NCBI RefSeq assembly: GCF_002846555.1
Contig: NZ_PJMS01000001.1
Location: 5,487,501-5,551,500 of the forward strand
From: Aquimarina sp. MAR_2010_214
GTDB lineage: Bacteria; Bacteroidota; Bacteroidia; Flavobacteriales; Flavobacteriaceae
Direction of reading: 5' to 3'
DNA: 64,000 bases
The translations under genes and the position numbers were made by a program. The notes beneath the pieces were generated by a model. It was given only the letters and a program-made list of their open reading frames with translations, made no database searches and had not been told where the DNA came from. Of this stretch, positions 48,347 to 56,550 are shown piece by piece (position 1 is the stretch's first letter; the number at the start of each line of letters is the position of its first letter).

Positions 48347-48434
48347 TTTTTTTTAAGATTCAATGTCCTTTTTGCTTCCTTTCATTTGACTATTAGATAT
48401 AAAACAATTTTCAAAAAAATTAAATGAACAAATT

Positions 48435-48791
48435 ATGCAAGAATTTATGATTTTTATCAAAACCAAAGGCGACCATTTGGCAAGCCTTTCGCCAGAACAA
48501 CAACAAGCCCACGTACAGAAAATCGGGAAATACATAGGTGGTTTAATGGACTCAGGAAAACTAAAAGGTGCACAACCGTTGGAAATGGGTGGAGCTGTAA
48601 TTCACGGTAACAAAGGTGTTTTTAAAGACGGACCTTTTAACGAATCGAAGGAAGTGATTGTAGGCTATTTCCACATTGTGGCTAAAAACTTAGAAGAGGC
48701 TATTGAAATTGCAAAAGCAAACCCAGTGTTTGACGATTCTGAAGGTTCAATTGAAGTAAGACCTATTAAACAAATGGACGGTATCAACTAA
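48435..48791 (+). CDS. YCII-related (DGPF) domain protein
   Basis: A 118-residue protein with the YCII fold and the DGPF motif (GVFKDGPFNESKEVIVGYFH), followed by AIEIAKANPVFDDSEGSIEV. These proteins are the standard genomic neighbours of ECF42 sigma factors and are their probable targets; the biochemical role is not established. It lies 88 bp after the sigma gene and 10 bp before the next gene, so all are probably in one transcript. Confidence 0.92.
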   Translation: MQEFMIFIKTKGDHLASLSPEQQQAHVQKIGKYIGGLMDSGKLKGAQPLEMGGAVIHGNKGVFKDGPFNESKEVIVGYFHIVAKNLEEAIEIAKANPVFDDSEGSIEVRPIKQMDGIN

Positions 48792-48801
48792 AAAAAACCA
48801 T

Positions 48802-49011
48802 ATGAACTCAGGAAATAAAGACAAAACAGTAGCGTACAGTGGGCATTGTGCTTTTGCCGTTAGCACAGGAAAAATAGATATTAAAGGAGGCAAACACAGC
48901 CTGACGATTGAAGGAAAAACTTATCTATTTTCAAATCCGATAGCCAAGTTTTTATTCAAATTGATACCCAATCGAATTGAAAAGGCAGATATCAACTGGA
49001 AAAACAAATAA
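48802..49011 (+). CDS. short YHS-like fragment
   Basis: A 69-residue ORF with VAYSGHCAFAVSTGKIDIKG, KTYLFSNPIAKFLFKLIPNR and ADINWKNK. It resembles the second half of the YHS protein encoded next (YGGYCAFAVSTG, then LYLFDGKS and CGMNWK). It lacks the N-terminal part and a signal peptide and may be a shortened duplicate or a minimal domain. It ends one base before the next start. Confidence 0.6.
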   Translation: MNSGNKDKTVAYSGHCAFAVSTGKIDIKGGKHSLTIEGKTYLFSNPIAKFLFKLIPNRIEKADINWKNK

Positions 49012-49012
49012 A

Positions 49013-49483
49013 ATGAAAAAAAGAACTAAAATAATATTACTATCACTCGTAGCAATAGTCGCTTTTATTTTCATTTTTGCAAAAGCAAACCGTATTTCAC
49101 CATTATCTTGGGGGCACAAGGAAGTTAATCAATCAATGTTTTCAAACGAAGCCGCCAATGGCTATGATGTCGTTGCCTACTTTACAGAAAACAAAGCTAT
49201 AGTTGGTAATGAAACCTATTCCTTCAATTGGAAAAATGCAGATTGGTTTTTTTCATCAGAAGAAAACAAAAGTTTGTTCATTCAAAATCCAGAAAAATAT
49301 ACTCCGCAGTATGGTGGTTATTGTGCCTTTGCCGTAAGTACCGGGTTTACAGCGAATACAGATCCGAATTCTTTTGAGATTATTGATGATAAATTATACC
49401 TTTTTGATGGAAAAAGTGTGAAAACAGATTGGAAAAAAAATCTAAAAGAAAATTTGCAAAAATGTGGAATGAACTGGAAATAA
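49013..49483 (+). CDS. YHS domain protein, membrane-anchored
   Basis: The start at ATG 49013 gives an N-terminal membrane helix (IILLSLVAIVAFIFIFAKAN) and 156 residues. The YHS-type domain shows GYDVVAYFTENKAIVGNETY, WFFSSEENKSLFIQNPEKYT and YGGYCAFAVSTG. YHS domains bind metals in some proteins; here only one Cys of the usual motif is present. It is the last gene of the sigma-factor unit and may be controlled by that sigma factor. Confidence 0.8.
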   Translation: MKKRTKIILLSLVAIVAFIFIFAKANRISPLSWGHKEVNQSMFSNEAANGYDVVAYFTENKAIVGNETYSFNWKNADWFFSSEENKSLFIQNPEKYTPQYGGYCAFAVSTGFTANTDPNSFEIIDDKLYLFDGKSVKTDWKKNLKENLQKCGMNWK

Positions 49484-49489
49484 TACGGT

Positions 49490-49623
49490 CTACAACACTG
49501 TAAAAAATAATAGCGACTTTGATACTTAATCTAAAGTCGCTTTTTTATATTTATGGTCAGTCTTAAAACAGAAAGATTAGTGTTTCAAAAAACTACTATT
49601 ACTTTTATACTAAACTGTTGTCA
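49490..49623 (+). repeat. attC-like palindrome 14 with internal terminator-like hairpin
   Basis: CTACAAC (49490-49496) opens and CTG|TTGTCA closes the site (49617/49618). The arm TAAAAAATAATAG pairs with CTATTACTTTTA near the right end. Inside, GCGACTTT (49513-49520) pairs with AAAGTCGC (49533-49540) followed by six T, a good intrinsic terminator. Confidence 0.65.
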
Positions 49624-49728
49624 ATAATTTAACCCATGAAAATTAAGAAAAATATAAGAAATAAATACCAATAAGACGAAGTCAAAATATGGTATAAACT
49701 ATCTGGATTAACGAACATATCAATGTAA

Positions 49729-50172
49729 ATGAAAAACATGATTACTGAAATTAAACAAATCACTCCATCTGAAACTTTACCAATTCGCCAGAAAGTTATG
49801 TGGCCAAATAAACCTATAGAATATGTTGAACTGTCAAATGATGAAAACGGAAGACATTTTGGTTTATTTGTAAATGAAGAGGTTACATCAATAATATCTG
49901 TATTCGTAGAGAATAATGAAGCGCAATTTAGAAAATTTGCAACATTAGTTGAATTTCAAGGATTAGGATACGGAACAATTTTATTAAAAAGAATAATTGA
50001 TTTAATGAAGAAAGAAGGAATTAAAAAGTTGTGGTGTAATGCCCGAGTAGAAAAATCAAAATTCTATGAGAGATTCGACTTAAAGCTTACAGATGAAAAA
50101 TTTAAGAAAGGTGGAATTGAATATGTAATCATGGAAAGAACTTTTGTTAACATGGCATCTGATAAAACATAA
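49729..50172 (+). CDS. GNAT family N-acetyltransferase
   Basis: A 147-residue acetyltransferase. The acetyl-CoA-binding motif is QGLGYGTILLKRIIDLMKKE, preceded by FRKFATLVEF and followed by KKLWCNARVEKSKFYERFDL, the last part of the fold. The substrate is unknown. GNAT proteins are among the commonest integron cassette products. It is the last gene before the strand switch; the closing palindrome after it (50180-50260) is degenerate, with TCAAAAATCATCGAATTTTGA as its core stem-like part. Confidence 0.9.
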   Translation: MKNMITEIKQITPSETLPIRQKVMWPNKPIEYVELSNDENGRHFGLFVNEEVTSIISVFVENNEAQFRKFATLVEFQGLGYGTILLKRIIDLMKKEGIKKLWCNARVEKSKFYERFDLKLTDEKFKKGGIEYVIMERTFVNMASDKT

Positions 50173-50338
50173 CTAATACCTACTAAACTGAAAGGCTTGT
50201 GTCTATTTTCAAAAATCATCGAATTTTGATTAGTCTTCAAACAGAAAATAAATAAAACACTTACACTTAATAATGAGATGTGAGTTTCTATATTTAAAAT
50301 GGTAGTATTTATAGCCGATATACTACCATTTTATCATT

Positions 50339-52429
50339 CTAATTTTCGTTTAAAATATACTGCTTAGCACTTTCCAAAATCTCATCTTTACCACTTTTTA
50401 TTCCTTCAATAGTCAAATTAACTTGAACATCTGGAACAATACCAATCCCTTGAGTCTCATCCCCGTTTGGATAATACACTCCAAGACCAGAAATCATTGT
50501 ACTAATGTTTCCAGGAAGATTTATTTTAGAGATATTGCCATCTGCACCCGCCGTTTGGCTACCAATTACTTTTGCTTTAGGCGCTGTTTTTAAGGCCATA
50601 ACTGTGTATTCGGCCTGGCTTTGAGTATACTCATCTACTAATATTACTACTTTCCCTTTATAATAATCTGAATTATTTCTCCCTACAGTTAATGGAGAAG
50701 CAAAATTGAATTTCCCTGGATTTTCAATAGATCCTTTAGAAAATTTAACGAATTCGACAGGTTTTGGTAAAAGATAATCACTTAAATTAAAAACAATAAA
50801 ATCTGATGGATAACACCTTAAATCAATTATCAAACCTTTTTTGCTTAAGTATTTTTTCATTATTTTATTGATTTCTCCTTTCTTTAAAGAGCCCGGGTAT
50901 ATGTAACCAATATCATTATCCAGTTCTTTATGGGATGGCAAATCTTTATTAAAAAAATTAACTTGGCCAATAGGTGTACAAAAAACTTCCTTATTAATTT
51001 CTTTATTGTCTCTTTTTATTGTGAGATTTATAAACTTATTATTTGTACGTAACAGTTTAAAACATACATCTCTAATTCTTGCAGATTCATTAGAACCAAT
51101 GGCATATTTTTTTAGAATATTGACATTTCTATCTATATTTTTCTCATTAATTTTTGTGATAATATCACCTTTCTTAATATCAAGATTCTTATTCAATATA
51201 TTTGTAACGACAAATTCATTTTGGATAAATTTAATTTCCAAAGGTGCTATATTCATACCAAAAAAACTATCGATCATTTTCCCCATTTGTAATATGGTAG
51301 AATGTGTATCATTAATTTCTCCAATTAATCTTAAAACAGTTAGTTTATACGAAACTTCATCGTCTGTTTCAATAAATTCAGGAATATATTTCCTAAGTAC
51401 TCCATTCCAATTATTGGCCAAATGTTTGGAAGGGTGAAAATACTCTACCATATTCCATAATCTAAACAAAGTTAATAGTTTATATCCGGTATCTTTCCAA
51501 TCCATTTTAGGATAATTAGGCTCATTTTTGAAAATCGGATTGCCTACGTTTTCATCAAATTCGAGGTAATGATTATATTCGATATCATGGTTTTGCCCTT
51601 TTTTAAATGATTTTTTCCAATGAATTAGTTTGGATTTAAAATCATTATCTACTGTTAAAGGTAATATTTCTAATAACTCCTTATCCCAATTATATGCTCC
51701 TGAACTAACCAAAGAGTTATGATATTTTAAATACCCCCATTCTTTTGCTAAATCTTGTAAATTGTTAATTTGGTTTTCAGAAACGGCACCATATATTCTG
51801 AAATTAGAATCTATATAGTTATTATTAGCCTCTGATTCTTTAGTTACAGCTTCTTTAAACAATAGATCTTTATTATCCATTGTGGATACTACATCTTGAT
51901 ACCTTTTTCCATCTATGTAAACCGAAAAATCATCAAACCACACTTCTCCATTTCCAGACAATATACCTCCAATGTATATATTGGTTGCATCCATATGATT
52001 AGGTAAAGTAATTTTATACTTTGTCCAATCCCCGGATCCATTTATATTTTGACTATACATATTATCAAACTCCAAACTTTCATCATCTTTATCAATTCTA
52101 AGAAGTAATCCAACACGACCTTTAACATTTTTAGTTTTTATATATCCTTCTAATGTGATTTTTTTTCCTGGTAAGCTATAAGGTAACTGATAAGCAATGC
52201 TTCCAAATGGTTTTTCATCATCATTAGACGTAATATTAACGGCATAATTTCCTGAATTATAATGTATCGAATCTTTTGCTATACTATAACCTCCCCATGT
52301 AAACCAATTTTTGGGGATATGACTCCCTTTTTCATATTCTTCGAACCTATAATCAGCATTTACTATTTGAGATTTTGAACTACAAGAACAAAAAATAATG
52401 AGTAATACTATAAAAAAAGATTTTTTCAT
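50339..52429 (-). CDS. S41 family peptidase with N-terminal carbohydrate-binding-like domain
   Basis: A 696-residue exported protein with a lipoprotein-like signal (FFIVLLIIFCSCSS). Residues of about 30-180 resemble a CBM-type jelly roll (SGNYAVNITSNDDEKPFGSI, GEVWFDDFSVYIDGK). A helical region follows. The S41 domain shows a PDZ-like part (KKGDIITKINEKNIDRN), GLIIDLRCYPSDF, the nucleophile segment VILVDEYTQSQAEYTVMAL and GSQTAGADGN, ending GIVPDVQV. It should act in the periplasm or on the surface. It marks the return to ordinary genes after the array. Confidence 0.87.
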   Translation of the reverse strand: MKKSFFIVLLIIFCSCSSKSQIVNADYRFEEYEKGSHIPKNWFTWGGYSIAKDSIHYNSGNYAVNITSNDDEKPFGSIAYQLPYSLPGKKITLEGYIKTKNVKGRVGLLLRIDKDDESLEFDNMYSQNINGSGDWTKYKITLPNHMDATNIYIGGILSGNGEVWFDDFSVYIDGKRYQDVVSTMDNKDLLFKEAVTKESEANNNYIDSNFRIYGAVSENQINNLQDLAKEWGYLKYHNSLVSSGAYNWDKELLEILPLTVDNDFKSKLIHWKKSFKKGQNHDIEYNHYLEFDENVGNPIFKNEPNYPKMDWKDTGYKLLTLFRLWNMVEYFHPSKHLANNWNGVLRKYIPEFIETDDEVSYKLTVLRLIGEINDTHSTILQMGKMIDSFFGMNIAPLEIKFIQNEFVVTNILNKNLDIKKGDIITKINEKNIDRNVNILKKYAIGSNESARIRDVCFKLLRTNNKFINLTIKRDNKEINKEVFCTPIGQVNFFNKDLPSHKELDNDIGYIYPGSLKKGEINKIMKKYLSKKGLIIDLRCYPSDFIVFNLSDYLLPKPVEFVKFSKGSIENPGKFNFASPLTVGRNNSDYYKGKVVILVDEYTQSQAEYTVMALKTAPKAKVIGSQTAGADGNISKINLPGNISTMISGLGVYYPNGDETQGIGIVPDVQVNLTIEGIKSGKDEILESAKQYILNEN

Positions 52430-52597
52430 ACTTAATTGAGTTTTAATATTGTTCTGGGAGGAAATATTGCATTCTTAAAAGAAAGTAGTTTTAGGAGTGC
52501 TATTATATAACAGATTTATAATAAAGTCCTTTAAATTTTTTCAATGTTAGATACAATAAATCTTTGAAGCCCACTTTTTGTTTAAGTATAAACAATT

Positions 52598-52627
52598 AAT
52601 GGGATTGAAAATCTTTTCAATCCCATT
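52598..52627 (-). terminator. perfect 14-bp hairpin after the RiPP precursor
   Basis: AATGGGATTGAAAA (52598-52611) and TTTTCAATCCCATT (52614-52627) are perfect complements with a 2-nt loop. It lies 27 nt after the stop of the small gene at 52654-52875. No strong T run follows on the minus strand. Confidence 0.6.
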
Positions 52628-52653
52628 AGTTTAACAATGTAATCTATATAAAA

Positions 52654-52875
52654 TTAAGCGACTGTGCACTCACAAGTAGCTTGCCCAATAGTACCACCAC
52701 ATGCTAAGGTTACACAATTTTCGGTAGGTCTAGGTTGACATATCCTAGGGTGTGTATCACATCCTGGAAAAAGCCATGATCCTCCATTTTCTTCTCCTCC
52801 TCTAATTTCATTTTGACTTAGTTTTGATATTGTTGACTTTTCTAATTTTAGACCTTTAAGAGACTTTTTCTTTAT
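52654..52875 (-). CDS. cysteine-rich RiPP precursor, lanthipeptide-like, apparent ATA start
   Basis: The minus-strand frame encodes a leader IKKKSLKGLKLEKSTISKLS, QNEIRGG, and a core EENGGSWLFPGCDTHPRI, CQPRPTENCVTLACGGTIGQ, ATCECTVA. The LKL..STISKL...GG leader is that of Bacteroidota natural-product precursors, and the core has six Cys and several Thr/Ser, as in class I lanthipeptide-like precursors. No ATG, GTG or TTG is in frame after the upstream stop; ATA at 52875 is where ATG is expected, 25 nt after the predicted transcription start. No modification enzymes are in the window. Confidence 0.72.
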   Translation of the reverse strand: MKKKSLKGLKLEKSTISKLSQNEIRGGEENGGSWLFPGCDTHPRICQPRPTENCVTLACGGTIGQATCECTVA

Positions 52876-52906
52876 GAGATTTTTATTTTTATATAATAAA
52901 TAAGCT

Positions 52907-52914
52907 CAAATATA
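52907..52914 (-). promoter_or_regulatory. -7 element of the RiPP precursor gene
   Basis: TATATTTG on the minus strand is an exact TAnnTTTG box; no clear TTG lies at the right distance upstream. Transcription would begin near 52900, just before the ATA start at 52875. Confidence 0.5.
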
Positions 52915-53039
52915 TTAAATTTCAGCAATACATAGTAAAAATTAAGAACGACTGTGCATCAGAGGCTAAAAGTTTTTAAGCAGACCTTTCTTTAAATTCT
53001 TCAAATAGGCTATTTTTGTCCCTTTAAAATGACGAATTT

Positions 53040-54731
53040 ATGCAATTATCAGAACAAGAACTTGTAAGAAGAGAGAAATTAAAAGCATTACGCAATCTAG
53101 GTATTGATCCTTATCCGGCTGCATTGTATCCGGTTGACTATACCTCTAAACAGATAAAAAGCAAGTTTGAAGAAGGTAAAAAGGTGATTATTGCAGGTAG
53201 GTTAATGTCGAGAAGAATACAGGGTAAAGCTTCTTTTGCAGAATTACAAGATACCGATGGTCGCATACAAGTCTATTTTAATAGAGATGAAATTTGTCCC
53301 GGTGAGGATAAGCTATTATATAATGAAGTTTATAAAAAACTATTAGATATAGGTGATTTTATAGGTATCGAAGGAGATCTTTTCACTACTCAAGTTGGAG
53401 AAAAAACGGTATTGGTTAAAAATTTTACACTATTAAGTAAATCTTTAAAGCCACTTCCTCTTCCTAAAACAGATAAAGAAGGAAACACCTTTGATGAATT
53501 TAATGATCCAGAGTTAAGATATCGCCAGCGTTATGCTGATCTGGTGGTGAATCCAAAAGTTAGAGATACATTTATAAAACGTACCCAGATTGTAAATACT
53601 ATTCGTGATTTCTACAATGAAATGGGCTTTTTAGAAGTCGAAACTCCTATCCTTCAGCCTATACCAGGGGGTGCAGCTGCACGTCCGTTTATGACACATC
53701 ACAATGCACTTGATATTCCATTATATCTTCGTGTTGCTAACGAACTGTATTTAAAACGTCTAATTGTAGGAGGATTTGATGGAGTTTATGAGTTTGCAAA
53801 AGACTTTAGAAATGAAGGTATGGATCGTACTCATAATCCAGAGTTTACAGTAATGGAAATGTATGCTGCTTACAAAGATTACCATTGGATGATGGATACT
53901 ACCGAAAAGTTACTAGAAAAAGTAGCGGTAACACTTCATGGAACTCCTGAAGCACAGTTTGGAGACAATATCATTAACTACAAAGCACCGTATAAGCGAA
54001 TCGGTATTCTGGATGCTATAAAAGAACATACCGGATATGACCTTTACCAAAAGAGCGAAGACGAAGTTCGTGAAGCTGCTAAAGCATTAGGTCTTGAAGT
54101 TGATGAAACCATGGGTATCGGAAAAATGATAGATGAAATTTTTGGAGAAAAATGTGAAGCCAGTTATATTCAACCCACATTTATTATCGACTATCCTGTA
54201 GAGATGAGTCCACTTACCAAAAAACATCGTTCTAAAGAAGGCCTTACAGAGCGTTTTGAACTTATGGTCAATGGGAAAGAATTAGCGAATGCCTATACAG
54301 AGCTTAATGATCCTATTGATCAACGTGAACGTTTTGAGGATCAACTTAAATTATCTGAAAAAGGTGATGATGAGGCTATGTTCATAGATCAGGACTTTCT
54401 ACGTGCCTTAGAATATGGTATGCCACCAACCTCGGGGATTGGAATAGGTATTGATCGATTAGCTATGTTTATGACCAACAATCAATCTATCCAGGAAGTA
54501 TTATTTTTCCCTCAAATGCGTCCTGAGAAAAAACAGGTTGAACTTAATGATAACGAAAAAGCAATTTTTGAGATTCTTAAAAAAGAAAAAAGCATGGTGC
54601 TTTCTGACCTTAAAAATGCTACCGGATTAAGTAATAAAGGCTGGGATAAGGGAATGAAAGGCCTATCTAAATTGGGATTAACAAAAGTTACGAAAACTGA
54701 TGACAGTCTATTGGTAGAAATAGCAGAGTAA
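53040..54731 (+). CDS. lysS: lysyl-tRNA synthetase, class II
   Basis: A 563-residue enzyme that charges tRNA-Lys. The N-terminal OB-fold ([20 protein letters not shown]) is followed by the class II core with motif 2 [14 protein letters not shown] and motif 3 [12 protein letters not shown]. About 60 residues beyond the usual end ([20 protein letters not shown]) form an extra, winged-helix-like tail seen in Bacteroidota LysRS. A TATTTTTG box at 53011-53018 may be its -7 element. It is followed by a strong terminator. Confidence 0.98.
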   Translation: MQLSEQELVRREKLKALRNLGIDPYPAALYPVDYTSKQIKSKFEEGKKVIIAGRLMSRRIQGKASFAELQDTDGRIQVYFNRDEICPGEDKLLYNEVYKKLLDIGDFIGIEGDLFTTQVGEKTVLVKNFTLLSKSLKPLPLPKTDKEGNTFDEFNDPELRYRQRYADLVVNPKVRDTFIKRTQIVNTIRDFYNEMGFLEVETPILQPIPGGAAARPFMTHHNALDIPLYLRVANELYLKRLIVGGFDGVYEFAKDFRNEGMDRTHNPEFTVMEMYAAYKDYHWMMDTTEKLLEKVAVTLHGTPEAQFGDNIINYKAPYKRIGILDAIKEHTGYDLYQKSEDEVREAAKALGLEVDETMGIGKMIDEIFGEKCEASYIQPTFIIDYPVEMSPLTKKHRSKEGLTERFELMVNGKELANAYTELNDPIDQRERFEDQLKLSEKGDDEAMFIDQDFLRALEYGMPPTSGIGIGIDRLAMFMTNNQSIQEVLFFPQMRPEKKQVELNDNEKAIFEILKKEKSMVLSDLKNATGLSNKGWDKGMKGLSKLGLTKVTKTDDSLLVEIAE

Positions 54732-54762
54732 TTTTGAACACCAAAATATAATATAAACATAA

Positions 54763-54789
54763 AAAACGCAACCGTATTGGTTGCGTTTT
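54763..54789 (+). terminator. terminator after lysS
   Basis: AAAACGCAACC (54763-54773) pairs perfectly with GGTTGCGTTTT (54779-54789) around a 5-nt loop and ends in T4. It lies 31 nt after the lysS stop. Confidence 0.9.
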
Positions 54790-55130
54790 CCCCTTAATAA
54801 ACAATTTCCGTTATATGAAAGAATTTTCCAGTTGTCTTCGCATATACTTTTCTAACATGCAATAATGATATCCTAGTACACCTAGGCAGTACTTTCCGAA
54901 AATGTTATTCTTATAGTATTCTCAATTCCAAATATTTGGATATTACAAGTCATCAATATCCAAAATCAAGTATCAAATAATTCCCTTTCAATCATTTTTA
55001 TACCAGGCGAAGATACTTCTATCTTCATATTTATATGTTAACAATAGATTAAAAAAAAACCTAATAACAGTGAGCCTGTCATGTTATGTTTCCATTTTAT
55101 ATCATATAAATATTCCTAAAACTCGCAAAA
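54790..55130. other. gene-free stretch between lysS and the SPOR gene
   Basis: No coding frame of substance is seen on either strand. The only structure noted is a short inverted repeat CCTAG..CTAGG around 54876-54888. The promoter of the SPOR gene begins just after it. Confidence 0.5.
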
Positions 55131-55132
55131 CC

Positions 55133-55162
55133 TTGAAGTTTTATAATAATCAATTATATTTG
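55133..55162 (+). promoter_or_regulatory. promoter of the SPOR-domain gene
   Basis: TTG (55133-55135) and TATATTTG (55155-55162) are spaced by exactly 19 nt, the optimal Bacteroidota arrangement. Transcription would begin near 55169, leaving a leader of about 14 nt before the ATG at 55183. Confidence 0.82.
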
Positions 55163-55182
55163 AATATCTAAACACAAATCAG

Positions 55183-55791
55183 ATGCCTTTTATAACTGAC
55201 GAAGAATTACAGAGTTTTAAAGACCAAATAGAAAAAGTAGAAGAGTCTAACCGTGCAACAGAATATACACATAGTAAAGCTGTAAAAGACGAAAAAGAAA
55301 ACTCTCGAAAATTTAAGATCGCAACCATCATACTTGGTATTATTGCATTACTAGGTGTTGCCGGAACTGTGTATTTCATGAATTTTAATACTCCAGAAAA
55401 CATGATTACTCAGAAAAAACACAAATCTGAGGTTACTACACGAGATACGAAAATAGCCGAGCTAACAGAAACAATTAAAAACCTATCCATGAACCAGGAA
55501 TTGGATTCAAATAGTACTGGAGGAGGAAATGGTCGTTCCCTGGAAGATGAATTAGTATATGCTGTACAAATCGGAGCTTTTGAAAGTATCGATTTGTCTA
55601 TGTATTCTGAGAATTTTGTGAATTTCAGACAAATTAAAAGTGGCGGATATAATAAATATGCCTTAGGAAACTTTGAAACGCTTAATGAAGCCAAAAAATT
55701 TCGTAGACAATTAGTACGACTCGGGTTTAGAAATGCTTTTATCGCCTCATATCAAAACGGAGAGCGAATAAAGATTGAAGAGGCTTGGTAG
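55183..55791 (+). CDS. SPOR domain membrane protein
   Basis: A 202-residue protein with a short acidic cytoplasmic part, one membrane helix (IATIILGIIALLGVAGTVYF), a coiled-coil-like linker (TTRDTKIAELTETIKNLSMN) and a C-terminal SPOR-like domain (YAVQIGAFESIDLSMYSENF, KYALGNFETLNEAKKFRRQL). SPOR domains bind denuded peptidoglycan at division or remodelling sites. It has a clear promoter and a shared hairpin downstream. Confidence 0.88.
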   Translation: MPFITDEELQSFKDQIEKVEESNRATEYTHSKAVKDEKENSRKFKIATIILGIIALLGVAGTVYFMNFNTPENMITQKKHKSEVTTRDTKIAELTETIKNLSMNQELDSNSTGGGNGRSLEDELVYAVQIGAFESIDLSMYSENFVNFRQIKSGGYNKYALGNFETLNEAKKFRRQLVRLGFRNAFIASYQNGERIKIEEAW

Positions 55792-55845
55792 ACACCGATT
55801 CTGGCTATAGTTTAAAAGAAACCAGAATAACAATATAAAGGAAAA

Positions 55846-55867
55846 CCCCGACGCCAAAACGTCGGGG
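55846..55867 (-). terminator. terminator between convergent genes
   Basis: CCCCGACG (55846-55853) pairs perfectly with CGTCGGGG (55860-55867). The A run at 55842-55845 gives a T tail on the minus strand, so it mainly serves the gene at 55903-56247, and it may also stop the SPOR transcript. Confidence 0.85.
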
Positions 55868-55902
55868 TGCACCATCAAAACTAATTAATCAACTCAATAC
55901 AA

Positions 55903-56247
55903 CTAAACTTGTACTACAATATATTTTCTCCCTGATTTCTTGTAGTATACTCCTTTACATCTGTAATATTTTACACCTCTTACTTTTACTGTTTTATATC
56001 CTCTGGGTAATGTCGTTACTCGCACTCCTGTAGGAACCGTAACTCTTTTATAAGCCCTATTCTTTTTTACATACCAAACACCATCACTTCTATAATAATG
56101 TACATTTTTATGTACTACAACTTTAGGGCGATGTACTTTGGTAACCACAACTCCTCGTGCCGGACGTACTTTTACTGTAGTTGCACAAGACGTCATTAAA
56201 AAACCAAACAATACAACTGGTACAACTATTCTCATCACATTTTTCAT
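55903..56247 (-). CDS. DUF6515-like small lipoprotein
   Basis: A 114-residue product with lipobox (FLMTSCA). The mature protein is basic and rich in Val and Tyr, with the repeated pattern YYRSDGVWYVKKNRAYKRVT, LPRGYKTVKVRGVKYYRCKG and VYYKKSGRKYIVV. I recall this arrangement from DUF6515 proteins, which are envelope proteins of unknown function. It is convergent with the SPOR gene. Confidence 0.75.
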   Translation of the reverse strand: MKNVMRIVVPVVLFGFLMTSCATTVKVRPARGVVVTKVHRPKVVVHKNVHYYRSDGVWYVKKNRAYKRVTVPTGVRVTTLPRGYKTVKVRGVKYYRCKGVYYKKSGRKYIVVQV

Positions 56248-56394
56248 ATCCTTACTATTTTGATTTCTTATAATAAGACCTAAGGATTATAAAAAGGTTT
56301 AATTGGTAAATATTAAAAATGACATTTTTATCATTCTACATTTGTTATGTGTTTTTATTCATCTTGAAATGGTTTAAACTTCCTTATAAAAAAG

Positions 56395-56514
56395 CGTCAA
56401 TTCGAGTGGTTTTTCAGAATGAAATGGAGAAAAACTGTATCGAGAATAGCTTTTTTTATCCAAAATCCTATTCTCGATACACTTCTTCCTACGGTCGAAG
56501 CAATCGAATTGACG
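56395..56514. repeat. nested palindromic element (MITE-like)
   Basis: The outer arms CGTCAATTCGA (56395-56405) and TCGAATTGACG (56504-56514) are perfect complements. The inner arms GTATCGAGAATAG (56437-56449) and CTATTCTCGATAC (56468-56480) also pair perfectly. The 120-bp unit has no credible gene and lies just downstream of the gene at 56551-57096. It looks like a small non-autonomous or regulatory repeat. Confidence 0.7.
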
Positions 56515-56550
56515 AATTTCTGATCAAAAAATATCAAAATGCATAACGAC

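Larger units (their letters stand above)
32429..49617 (+). mobile_element. integron-like gene cassette array without an integrase in the window
   Basis: About fifteen units lie in one direction, each a short gene or gene pair followed by an imperfect palindrome of 35-250 nt that ends in G|TTRxxx. Five units obey the cassette rule exactly: the 9-10 bases following the crossover point at the 5' end are complementary to the first box of the unit's own downstream palindrome (units starting at 32429, 33578, 34359, 35521 and 38622). That rule follows from excision as circles and reinsertion at attC. Cargo is typical of integrons: GNAT, SMI1/KNR4, DinB, oxidoreductase, secreted unknowns. Several junctions are degenerate. 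No tyrosine recombinase is encoded here, so it resembles an orphan attC cluster. Left limit 32428/32429; the right limit is uncertain and may reach 50280. Confidence 0.7.

Noticed and set aside
32300..50300. The repeats as a CRISPR array
   Set aside because: The repeats are not identical, differ in length, are palindromic over their whole length and are separated by genes; there are no cas genes.
32300..50300. The array as a prophage or conjugative element
   Set aside because: No structural, replication, transfer or recombinase genes were found; the genes are unrelated and separated by palindromes.
56319..56546. A 75-codon plus-strand ORF
   Set aside because: It mostly consists of the nested palindromic element, and the translation has no recognisable fold.
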